Shown one piece after another: positions 52,428 to 61,150 of a DNA stretch of 64,000 bases (positions within the stretch are counted from its first letter, which is position 1; every line of letters begins with the position of its first letter). The translations under genes and the position numbers were made by a program. Where the stretch lies: positions 248,001 through 312,000 of the forward strand of contig NZ_CP107880.1 in the NCBI RefSeq assembly GCF_036013745.1. Direction: 5' to 3'. Below the pieces are notes generated by a model that saw nothing but the letters and a program-made list of their open reading frames with translations, had not been told where the DNA came from and ran no database searches. The stretch comes from Streptomyces sp. NBC_00483 (GTDB lineage Bacteria; Actinomycetota; Actinomycetes; Streptomycetales; Streptomycetaceae).

Positions 52428-53033
52428 ATGGACCGAGCAAAAGAATCATTCCCGAGCCGCCGCCGACTGCTCCAACTCGGCGCGCTCGCCGCGGCGCCCA
52501 CCGCACTGCTGGCCACGGGCCGGGCCGACGCCCTGCCGCTGGCGACGGTGGACTACCCGAAGGCCCAGTCCGTTCCGGCGAGCAAGTCCAACTACACGGA
52601 GTCCGGGCGCCCGTTGTCGTACCCGGTCGAGTTCGTGATCGTCCACGTGACGCAGGAGTCGTACGCGACGACGCTCGACATCTTCAAGAACCCGGCCAAG
52701 CAGGTCTCCGCGCACTACGTCGTCCGCTCTTCCGACGGGCACATCGCCCAGATGGTGCGCGAGAAGAACGTCGCCTGGCACGCGGGGAACTGGGACTACA
52801 ACACGCGCAGCATCGGCATCGAACACGAAGGGTGGGTCGACAAACCGGAGTACTTCACCGCCGCGATGTACCGGGAGTCGGCGGCGCTGACCGCGTCGAT
52901 CTGCACGCGCTACGGCATCCCGAAGACCCGCGAGCGGATCATCGGCCACGTGGAGGTGCCCGGCGCGGATCACACGGACCCGGGCCCGAACTGGGACTGG
53001 GACCGGTACATGCGGCTGGTCGCCGCCTCCTGA
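52428..53033 (+). CDS. Tat-exported N-acetylmuramoyl-L-alanine amidase
   Basis: This 201-residue protein has a twin-arginine signal ([19 protein letters not shown]) and a mature amidase_2 (T7-lysozyme-like) domain. Zinc ligands are suggested by FVIVHVTQ, NTRSIGIEHEGW and GHVEVPGADHTDPG. It cleaves the lactyl-alanine bond of peptidoglycan outside the membrane and could act in wall turnover or as an antibacterial. AGGCAGGA precedes the ATG. It is a single gene, unrelated in function to its formamidase neighbour. Confidence 0.9.
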   Translation: MDRAKESFPSRRRLLQLGALAAAPTALLATGRADALPLATVDYPKAQSVPASKSNYTESGRPLSYPVEFVIVHVTQESYATTLDIFKNPAKQVSAHYVVRSSDGHIAQMVREKNVAWHAGNWDYNTRSIGIEHEGWVDKPEYFTAAMYRESAALTASICTRYGIPKTRERIIGHVEVPGADHTDPGPNWDWDRYMRLVAAS

Positions 53034-53131
53034 TCCCGGCGGGCGCGGCCGTCTCCACACCCGTGAGTGGCATGTGCCGAATCGCCCGATCCGTGTTCCG
53101 CTTCTTGTCGGCCCGCGTCCCCGGGGTGACG

Positions 53132-54448
53132 ATGGTCGCGCCACCGCACCGTCGCGAAGGATCCCGCCTGGAGGCCGCGTTGACCGAACAGTGGGTCGCC
53201 CTGGAGCCGGGCACCGATCCGTCCGAGCGGGTCCGGGCGCTGCGCCGCGCGCACGACCGGTTCACCGCGGCCGGCACCGTGGCCCGCCCTGTGCGCCCCG
53301 TCGTCGCCGCGTCCTGGCGCCGCTCGGCGGGCGCGCACGTCAGCCCGGACGCCTCGGCGTCGGTGGAGATGCCGGAGGGCGATCTCGACAGCTACCGGGC
53401 GGAGCATCCGCTGGCCCGTGTGATGCCGCTGTTCCGCGAGTTGATGGGCACGTTCGCCGCGGACGGCGAGCATCTGCTCGCGGTGTGCGACGCGCACGGC
53501 AGGCTGCTGTGGGTGGAGGGGCACGCGCGTACGCGGCAGGCGGCGGACCGAATGAACTTCGTGCCGGGCGCCCGCTGGTCGGAGTCGGCGATGGGGACGA
53601 ACGCGCCGGGCACGGCCGTCGCCGTCGACCGCCCGGTACAGGTGTTCGCGGCCGAGCACTTCATCCGCAAGGTGCAGCCGTGGACCTGTGCGGCGGCCCC
53701 CGTGCACGACCCGCACACCGGACGACTGCTCGGCGCCATCGACATCACGGGCGGCGACCGCCTCGCGCACCCGCACAGCCTGGCGTTCGTGCAGGCGGTG
53801 GCGCGCGCGGCGGAGTCCCAACTCGCCCTCCTGGCACCGCCACCGGCGGCCGAGCCGGCCCTGCGCCTGACGGTGCTCGGCCGCGACGAGGCCCTCCTCC
53901 TCACGCCGGACGGCCACAAGCTGCGCCTCAGCCGCCGCCACAGCGAGCTCCTCGTCCTGCTCTCCCGCCACCCGGAGGGCCTGACCGGCGACGAACTCCT
54001 CTGCTTCCTGTACGAGGACGAGTCCGTGACCCCGGTGACGCTGCGCGCCGAACTGGCCCGGCTGCGCCGGGTACTGGGCCCCGACGTGCTGCGCTCGCGC
54101 CCCTACCGGCTGTCGACGCCGGTCGACTCGGACCTCACCACGGTCGAGCGCCGCCTCGCCTCGGGAGCGGTCACGGCGGCGGCCTCGGCGTACACCGGCC
54201 CGCTCCTCCCCTTGTCGCAGGCGCCCGCCGTGGCCCGGATCCGGCACCGCCTCGTCGACGAACTCCGGGCCGCGCTCATCGCCCGCGCCGACCCCGACCT
54301 GCTGGCCGACTGGGTGCACGCACCGTGGGGCGAGGACGACCTGGACGTCTGGCGCGCGCTCGCGGCGATCCGCCCGACGCCGCCGGTGCTTGCCCGCCTC
54401 GCCGCGCTCGACGACGAACTGCGCTCCCCGGCCCCGTACGCAACGTAA
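53132..54448 (+). CDS. GAF domain regulator of the adjacent aldehyde dehydrogenase
   Basis: This 438-residue protein has an N-terminal helical domain of AcoR/Fis-type activators (PVVAASWRRSAGAHVSPD). A GAF domain follows (LLAVCDAHGRLLWVEG, GARWSESAMGTNAPGTAV, QPWTCAAAPVHDPHTGRLL). The C-terminal winged helix is of OmpR/BTAD flavour (LRLSRRHSELLVLLSRHP, LRAELARLRRVLG). There is no AAA+ domain. The start is uncertain; ATG 53132 and ATG 53072 are both possible. It lies 75 bp before the aldehyde dehydrogenase and probably activates it in response to an aldehyde or alcohol. Confidence 0.8.
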   Translation: MVAPPHRREGSRLEAALTEQWVALEPGTDPSERVRALRRAHDRFTAAGTVARPVRPVVAASWRRSAGAHVSPDASASVEMPEGDLDSYRAEHPLARVMPLFRELMGTFAADGEHLLAVCDAHGRLLWVEGHARTRQAADRMNFVPGARWSESAMGTNAPGTAVAVDRPVQVFAAEHFIRKVQPWTCAAAPVHDPHTGRLLGAIDITGGDRLAHPHSLAFVQAVARAAESQLALLAPPPAAEPALRLTVLGRDEALLLTPDGHKLRLSRRHSELLVLLSRHPEGLTGDELLCFLYEDESVTPVTLRAELARLRRVLGPDVLRSRPYRLSTPVDSDLTTVERRLASGAVTAAASAYTGPLLPLSQAPAVARIRHRLVDELRAALIARADPDLLADWVHAPWGEDDLDVWRALAAIRPTPPVLARLAALDDELRSPAPYAT

Positions 54449-54523
54449 CTGCAACGTCCGGACTCCTAGCCTCCCTTGCGAACGCTGCCCAAAGGCGGGC
54501 AGCCGCACAGGAGGCCACTCACC

Positions 54524-56047
<1,524 letters not shown>

Positions 56048-56057
56048 GAGCACGAAA

Positions 56058-56093
56058 AGGGCGCCTGACCTGGTGTTACTCCGGCCAGGCGCC
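56058..56093 (+). terminator. Terminator hairpin after the aldehyde dehydrogenase
   Basis: GGGCGCCTG (56058-56066) pairs with CAGGCGCCC (56085-56093), a 9 bp stem, 10 bp after the stop and preceded by an AAAA run. The 18-nt loop can itself fold. Confidence 0.75.
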
Positions 56094-56267
56094 CACCCTC
56101 GAACGTGCACCAGGGTGCGAGCGATATAAGCCCTAACTCCCGATTCCTCCCACCCATATCCCACCTCTGACCAGCTGTTCCGGGGCATTTCCGGGCCAAG
56201 CTCGGGTTCCTAGTTGTTGCTGGCCAGGATGCTCATGACGGTTGTGGCCTTCACGTCCCTGGGTCAA

Positions 56268-57233
56268 TCAAGCCGAGAAGGTGCGTCGGTAGGCGGTTGG
56301 TGTCAGGCCCGTTTGGGTGGCCAGGCGGTCGCGAAGATTGGCAGCCGTCCCAAGGCCGGATTGGTGTGCGATCTGGCCGATGGCGAGGTCGGTCTGTTCG
56401 AGGAGTCGGCGCGCGTGCTCGACGCGAACCGCGGTCAGCCATTGGTTCGGGGTGCAGCCCAGCTCGTTGCGGAAGCGTCGGTGCAGGGTCGCCGGGCTCA
56501 TCGCGGCCCGCGAGGCGATCTCGGCGACCGTGATTGGCCTAGTCGCTTGCTGCTCGGCCCAGAAGAGCGCCGCGGCAAGAGGGCTCTCCTTCTCCTTGGG
56601 GAGAGGGCGTTCGATGAACTGCCGTTGCCCACCGGGACGGTGCCCTGGGAAGACGAGCCTGCGGGCGACGGTCGCCCCGATCTCAGCGCCGTGGTCGCGG
56701 CGTACCACGTGGAGCGCGAGGTCGAGGGCGGCAGCGCTGCCGGCCGAGGTGAGGATGTCGCCGTCGTCGACGAACAGGACGGCATCATCGACACGGACGC
56801 GCGGGTATCGAGCTCGAAACTCTTCAGTCCACTGCCAGTGCACGGTGACTCGACGCCCGTCCAGTACGCCTGCCTCAGCGAGGGTGAACGCCCCGCTGCA
56901 CATCCCGATCATTCGTGCTCCGCGTTTGTAGGCCCGCGCGATCGCATCAAGCACGTCAGGGTGATGGGGCGCGGCCGTGTTGGGACGGTTAGGGACGATG
57001 ACAGTGTTCGCCTGTTCCAGGGCCGACAGGCCGGCGATATCGGTCATCGCGAAGAAGCTCTGTCGCATCGACACCTTCGGCTTCCGTGCGCATAGCTGAA
57101 ACTCGTAGAGCAGCCCGCCAGCCTCAGGCCGATCGATCCCAAGAACTTCGGTCAGGCACGCCAACTCGAACGGGTTCGAGCCGTCGTCAACCAGTGCGAC
57201 GATGGAGTGCAGGTGCGAGGAATCTTTCGACAT
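56268..57233 (-). CDS. GlxA/FtrA family regulator (DJ-1/PfpI plus AraC HTH)
   Basis: This 321-residue regulator has an N-terminal DJ-1/PfpI-like domain (about 8-190, with VALVDDGSNPFELA, ARMIGMCSGAFTLAEAGVLDG and VHWQWTEEFR). A C-terminal AraC helix-turn-helix pair follows (ITVAEIASRAAMSPATLHRRF and LAIGQIAHQSGLGTAANLRDRL). The Cys in GMCSGAF aligns with the DJ-1 nucleophile position. AAGGAA precedes the ATG. It is divergent from a cupin remnant, a gene such regulators often control, so its original target may be lost. Confidence 0.92.
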   Translation of the reverse strand: MSKDSSHLHSIVALVDDGSNPFELACLTEVLGIDRPEAGGLLYEFQLCARKPKVSMRQSFFAMTDIAGLSALEQANTVIVPNRPNTAAPHHPDVLDAIARAYKRGARMIGMCSGAFTLAEAGVLDGRRVTVHWQWTEEFRARYPRVRVDDAVLFVDDGDILTSAGSAAALDLALHVVRRDHGAEIGATVARRLVFPGHRPGGQRQFIERPLPKEKESPLAAALFWAEQQATRPITVAEIASRAAMSPATLHRRFRNELGCTPNQWLTAVRVEHARRLLEQTDLAIGQIAHQSGLGTAANLRDRLATQTGLTPTAYRRTFSA

Positions 57234-57285
57234 GTGCTATTCCTTGCACTGTTAGGGCGAGGGGTGCAAGTTCGAAGATCGACGC

Positions 57286-57420
57286 GTGACGAACACGAGC
57301 ACCAACATCGACACCGTCCTGGCATCGTTCCAGGAGCGCTGGAGTCCACGGATCCTCACCCGAGTCAACGACTACGACGTCCGCCTGGCCAAGGTCGAGG
57401 GCACCTTCGTCTGGCACTCC
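57286..57420 (+). pseudogene. 5' remnant of a cupin-domain protein
   Basis: The GTG-initiated frame encodes about 45 residues of the start of a small cupin (VLASFQERWSPRILTRVNDY, then VRLAKVEGTFVWHS). In cupins VWHS is followed by the His/Glu metal motif. Here the homology stops at VWHS and unrelated sequence follows, so the beta-barrel and metal site are missing. The frame then runs on into nadC without sense. It is a truncated gene at a recombination junction. Confidence 0.6.
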
Positions 57421-57497
57421 CCAGCCAGCTCGTCGGACTGCACGCATGGGCAGAGCGCTGGGCCGCCGAACTGGAAGCGCCTGCCCCCACGGACTGA
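57417..57497 (+). pseudogene. 3' remnant of a helical regulator (HxlR-like C-terminus)
   Basis: In the frame ending at the TGA at 57497, about 26 residues (SQLVGLHAWAERWAAELEAP) look like the C-terminal dimerisation helix of an HxlR/MarR-type regulator. It begins exactly where the cupin homology ends, in a different frame. The rest of the regulator is absent. This is weak evidence because the fragment is short. Confidence 0.35.
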
Positions 57498-57588
57498 AAG
57501 CGGCACGACCCCGAACGACAGCCCGGCTAACCGTTCCTGGCCTACTCAGGACCCGACTTGGCCGGCAGTGCACCCGAAGCGAGGACTC

Positions 57589-58464
57589 ATGGAATTCCCC
57601 CTTTTAGCAGCGCGTCAGGCAGTCAGCCGGGCGCTCGCGGAAGATCACGCGCACGACGACATCACCACCCGCTGGAGCGTGCCTGCGCAACTGCACGAAG
57701 AAGCCGAGATCATCGCCAAACAGAGCGGCGAGGCCTGCGGCCTGCCCGTCGTGTCCGAGGTCTTTCACCAGATAGATCCCGACATCGACGTGAAGGAACT
57801 CATCCCCGAGGGCAGCCTCGTCCGCCCGGGCCAGGCCGTGATCCACCTCAGCGGCCGCACACGCAGCCTGCTCACGGGAGAACGCACCGCCCTGAACTTT
57901 CTGCAACGTATGTGCGGCATAGCAACCCTCACCCGGCGCCATGTCGACCTGGTCGCCGACCTCGGCGTGCAAGTGCTCGACACCCGCAAGACGGCCCCCG
58001 GGCTGCGCGCTCTCGACAAGTACGCGGTCGCGGCAGGAGGGGGCAGCAGCCACCGCCTCGACCTGTCCGCCATGGTCCTGCTCAAGGAGAACCACGTGGC
58101 GGCCGCCGGAGGCATCACCGCGGCAATCACCGCGGTGCACACCGCCATGGCGGCCGAGGGCCACGTCACCCTCGTCGATGTCGAGGTCGAGAACGTGGCG
58201 CAGGCAGTGGAAGCACTGCACGCGGGAGCGTCCTGGATCATGCTCGACGACATGACGGTCCCGGAGATCGAACAGGTCGTCCAGGCCAGGGAAGAAATCG
58301 CCCCCGGCCGCACCGTCGTTCTGGAGGCATCCGGAGGCATCACCCTCGAACTGCTGCGGTCGATAGCGGAGACCGGCGTGGACAAGATCTCCGTCGGAGC
58401 TCTGACGCACAGTGCCCCAGCACTCGACCTGAGCATGCTTTTGACCAGGACGACAGACGCATGA
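57589..58464 (+). CDS. nadC: Nicotinate-nucleotide pyrophosphorylase (carboxylating), stand-alone copy
   Basis: This 291-residue QAPRTase-family enzyme has DDITTRWSVPA, TGERTALNFLQRMCGIATLTRR, VLDTRKTAPGLRALDKYAVA, GGGSSHRLDLSAMVLLKENH and VEASGGITLELLRSIAETG. It converts quinolinate and PRPP into nicotinate mononucleotide. GAGG precedes the ATG. Codon 6 is TTA, which is very rare in Streptomyces and makes translation depend on the bldA tRNA. The gene is not next to nadA or nadB, so it is probably a second copy or a relative serving a secondary pathway. It is followed closely by a nitronate monooxygenase. Confidence 0.88.
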   Translation: MEFPLLAARQAVSRALAEDHAHDDITTRWSVPAQLHEEAEIIAKQSGEACGLPVVSEVFHQIDPDIDVKELIPEGSLVRPGQAVIHLSGRTRSLLTGERTALNFLQRMCGIATLTRRHVDLVADLGVQVLDTRKTAPGLRALDKYAVAAGGGSSHRLDLSAMVLLKENHVAAAGGITAAITAVHTAMAAEGHVTLVDVEVENVAQAVEALHAGASWIMLDDMTVPEIEQVVQAREEIAPGRTVVLEASGGITLELLRSIAETGVDKISVGALTHSAPALDLSMLLTRTTDA

Positions 58465-58510
58465 CCGCCCGGCCACTGCCGCCCTACGGCGACCGATGAG
58501 GAGTCAACGC

Positions 58511-59512
58511 GTGCCCGCCCACCGCCCGTCCCTCACGACGCCCCTGTGTCGCCGGTTCGGCGTCGAGTTACCCCTCGTCCAGGCACCGATTGGTTCCGCG
58601 GCCTCCCCTGAACTGGTCGCTGCCGTATCCAACGCAGGCGGCCTGGGCATGCTGGCGCTCACCTGGACGCCTGTGAAGGAGATCGCCCCGACCATCGACC
58701 GGGTCCGCGAGCTGACTCAGCGCCCCTTCGGCGCCAACCTGGTGCTCGACTTCCCCGTTGCCGAACGACTGGACGCCTGCCTGGAGCACGGAGTACCGAT
58801 CATCTCCACCTTCTGGGGCGACCCGGCCACATGCACTGCGACCATTCACGCGGCAGGCGCCGTCCATGTGCACACTGTTGGCTCTGTGGACGAGGCACGG
58901 CACGCCGCCGACACGGGGGTCGATGCCGTGGTGGCACAGGGCTGGGAGGCCGGTGGGCACGTGCGGGGTCTCACGGCGACGCTGCCACTGGTGCCGTCCG
59001 TCGTCGATGCCATCTCCCCGCTTCCTGTGATCGCTGCAGGGGGCATCGCCGACGGCCGGGGCCTGGCAGCGGCACTGGCGCTCGGAGCGCAGGCCGTATG
59101 GATGGGTACACGGTTCCTCGCCGCCACCGAAGCCCGAACACACGACAGGTACCGCCACCGGATCCTTTGCGCCCGAACTGAAGAGGCGCAATACACCCGA
59201 TGCTTCGACGGCGGCTGGCCGAACGCCCCCCACCGCTCGCTGCGCAACCGCACGCTGGACATCTGGGAACGCGCCGGATCGCCGCCGCCGCCCCGGCCAG
59301 GGGAGGACGACATCGTTGTCGTAGACGGCGAAGGAACTCCATATGTGCGCTACCAAGACGCCGTACCGCTGGTGGGCATGAGAGGCGAAGTGGACTCCAT
59401 GGCCCTGTACGCCGGGCAATCCGTTGGGCTGGTCCACGAGGTCCTGCCGGCGGCAACGATCGCCGCCCGGCTGGTAGTCGAGGCACAGCGTGTGATGCTG
59501 CCGGGGTTCTGA
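58511..59512 (+). CDS. Nitronate monooxygenase family FMN enzyme
   Basis: This 333-residue TIM-barrel flavoprotein has VQAPIGSAASPELVAAVSNA, STFWGDPA, VAQGWEAGGHVRG with its catalytic His, VIAAGGIADGRGLAAALALG and GTRFLA. It oxidises alkyl nitronates such as propionate-3-nitronate, or acts as a related enoyl-reductase-like FMN enzyme. I chose the GTG at 58511, which follows GAGGAG by seven bases, over the ATG at 58496. Codon 20 is TTA (VELPLV), so it shares bldA dependence with nadC, 46 bp upstream. Confidence 0.88.
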   Translation: MPAHRPSLTTPLCRRFGVELPLVQAPIGSAASPELVAAVSNAGGLGMLALTWTPVKEIAPTIDRVRELTQRPFGANLVLDFPVAERLDACLEHGVPIISTFWGDPATCTATIHAAGAVHVHTVGSVDEARHAADTGVDAVVAQGWEAGGHVRGLTATLPLVPSVVDAISPLPVIAAGGIADGRGLAAALALGAQAVWMGTRFLAATEARTHDRYRHRILCARTEEAQYTRCFDGGWPNAPHRSLRNRTLDIWERAGSPPPPRPGEDDIVVVDGEGTPYVRYQDAVPLVGMRGEVDSMALYAGQSVGLVHEVLPAATIAARLVVEAQRVMLPGF

Positions 59513-59622
59513 GCCGCGGTCGGGTCTGGGCCCAAGCTCGGATCCGACTCCTGAGATCTCGCCTGCAGAGCACAACAGCACCGTCCGGCAGCGAGAGCGA
59601 GAGAAGAGGAGGAGAGGCATTC

Positions 59623-60585
59623 ATGCGCGCGATGGCATACGAGCGCTTCGGCGGCCCGGAAGTCCTTGCGGAAACGGAGGTGGCGGATCCGGAGGCAGGG
59701 CCGGGGCAGACACTGGTCCACGTGGAAGCCGCAGGAGTCAACTTCGGTGACATCAAACAGATCGCGGGCGCACACGCCGACGGCCCCTACGCCCCCAGCG
59801 GCCCTTTCCCGCGGATCCCGGGCATGGAAGTCGTCGGACGCACCACAGCGGGCCGACGAGTCCTCGGCTACGTTTCGCAGGGCGGTTACGCTGCGAAGAC
59901 GGTTGTGGCCGACCGCGATCTGATCGCCCTGCCCGATGCGGTGAGCGCGGGCGAAGCGCTGGCTGTTCTCGTACAGGGGCTGACGGCATGGCATCTCCTA
60001 CGATCGGTCGCACGCATCAGGCCCGGTGAGACCGTGGTGGTCCATGCCGCCGCGGGCGGCACGGGCAGTCTCCTCGTTCAGTTGGCCCGGCAATTCGGCG
60101 CAGGACGGGTCATCGCCACCGCATCGTCTGAGGACAAGCGCGCCCTTGCCCTTGGACTGGGGGCGGACGCTGCGACCGACGGCGACCCGGAGGGATACCG
60201 TGAGCGCGTGCTCGACGCCAATCAGGGACGCCCGGTCGACATCATCCTGGATGCCACCGGCGGCCCCGTCCTCGACTCCGCACTGAATACACTCGGATAT
60301 CTGGGCCGACTGGTGACCTACGGCACCTCGTCCGGACAACCCGCCGCCGCGATTGCGCCGAGTCGGCTTGCGGTGGACACCATCACTGTTGCGGGCTTCT
60401 GGCTCATCCCACTCATCGCCCGGCACGGAGCCACCGGCACAGCGCTGAAGGAACTGCTCGACCTCACAGCACACCATCACTTGCGGCCACTGATCGGCGC
60501 ACAGTACGACCTGGGGCGAGCCTGCGACGCGCATGAGGACCTGCTCGGCCGCCGCACACAGGGGAAACTGATCTTGCGCCCTTGA
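59623..60585 (+). CDS. NADPH:quinone oxidoreductase (MDR family, zinc-independent)
   Basis: This 320-residue medium-chain dehydrogenase/reductase has ERFGGPEVL at the N-terminus, GVNFGDIKQ, VVVHAAAGGTGSLLVQLAR (the NADPH loop) and VDIILDATGGPVLDSAL. It lacks the structural and catalytic zinc ligands, as expected for quinone oxidoreductase (zeta-crystallin type). GAGGAG precedes the ATG. It is third in line after nadC and the nitronate monooxygenase, with a 110 bp gap. Confidence 0.9.
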   Translation: MRAMAYERFGGPEVLAETEVADPEAGPGQTLVHVEAAGVNFGDIKQIAGAHADGPYAPSGPFPRIPGMEVVGRTTAGRRVLGYVSQGGYAAKTVVADRDLIALPDAVSAGEALAVLVQGLTAWHLLRSVARIRPGETVVVHAAAGGTGSLLVQLARQFGAGRVIATASSEDKRALALGLGADAATDGDPEGYRERVLDANQGRPVDIILDATGGPVLDSALNTLGYLGRLVTYGTSSGQPAAAIAPSRLAVDTITVAGFWLIPLIARHGATGTALKELLDLTAHHHLRPLIGAQYDLGRACDAHEDLLGRRTQGKLILRP

Positions 60586-60651
60586 CGTGCCACTAACCGG
60601 CGCGACCTCCGCGGCATGACTACACAGCCCCCGGCCGCCGGCACCTACCCA

Positions 60652-60759
60652 TCAGCGCATGTCGAGTTGGTCGAGGTCGTGGCGTCGTCGATCGGTGAGT
60701 TTGTCCGCTCTGCGGTGGGTGTTGGCGAGGAACATGCCCAGCGCGGCCACACCGTCCGC
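60652..60759 (-). pseudogene. C-terminal remnant resembling a helicase-associated domain
   Basis: In the minus frame ending at a TGA (60652-60654) the residues GVAALGMFLANTHRRADKL, then TDRRRHDLDQLDMR, match the end of the helicase-associated repeat domain (LANxRRRADKL pattern). A TAA lies immediately upstream in this frame (60760-60762), so no complete gene exists. It is a degraded leftover. Confidence 0.4.
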
Positions 60760-60799
60760 TTACTGCTCGGCCCCAGGCGCGCCGCGGCCACACGGCCGT

Positions 60800-60917
60800 G
60801 GGCGGAGTGGCCACGAGCAGCATCCAAAATCCTTGCGGGCACGTCCTGCTGGAGCAGTTCGCAGGCGAGGACGAGACCGACAGGCTCCGCACCGACGACA
60901 ACAACGGGTTCTGGCAC
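60800..60917 (-). pseudogene. N-terminal remnant of an FAD-dependent monooxygenase
   Basis: The frame begins MPEPVVVVGAEPVGLVLACE, followed by LLQQDVPARILDAARGHSAH. This is the start of an aromatic-ring-hydroxylase-type flavoprotein, except that GxGxxG is altered to GAEPVG. Homology ends after about 40 residues, where the sequence runs into the helicase-associated remnant in another frame. The remaining 450 or so residues are missing. Confidence 0.5.
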
Positions 60918-61005
60918 GAACGTTGCTCATCTTCGCTGAAACCGCAGGAACTTTTCTGAACGTGTTCTGCTCGGGCGGTAGTCGAATTTCGAAGAGGCGG
61001 TCACT

Positions 61006-61024
61006 GGTGTTCCGAGCGAACACC
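61006..61024. promoter_or_regulatory. GGTGTTC-CGAGC-GAACACC dyad upstream of the MFS gene
   Basis: This perfect 7+5+7 inverted repeat lies 127 bp before the MFS start. A second small dyad, TCGAA-T-TTCGA, lies at 60982-60992. The region is AT-richer than its surroundings and probably holds the promoter. Confidence 0.45.
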
Positions 61025-61150
61025 TCGGCACACCCGACGAGTTTGACTGCGTCTCTTTCGGAACATCCTTCGTGCCTCTCTTGCAATATTTCGAATCAGC
61101 GGCGATATGCGTAGCTTCATCATGACCGTCCGCGAGGGAGAAAGAAAGAA

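Noticed and set aside
56214..57095. A 293-codon plus-strand open frame
   Set aside because: It is antisense to the well-supported GlxA/AraC regulator.
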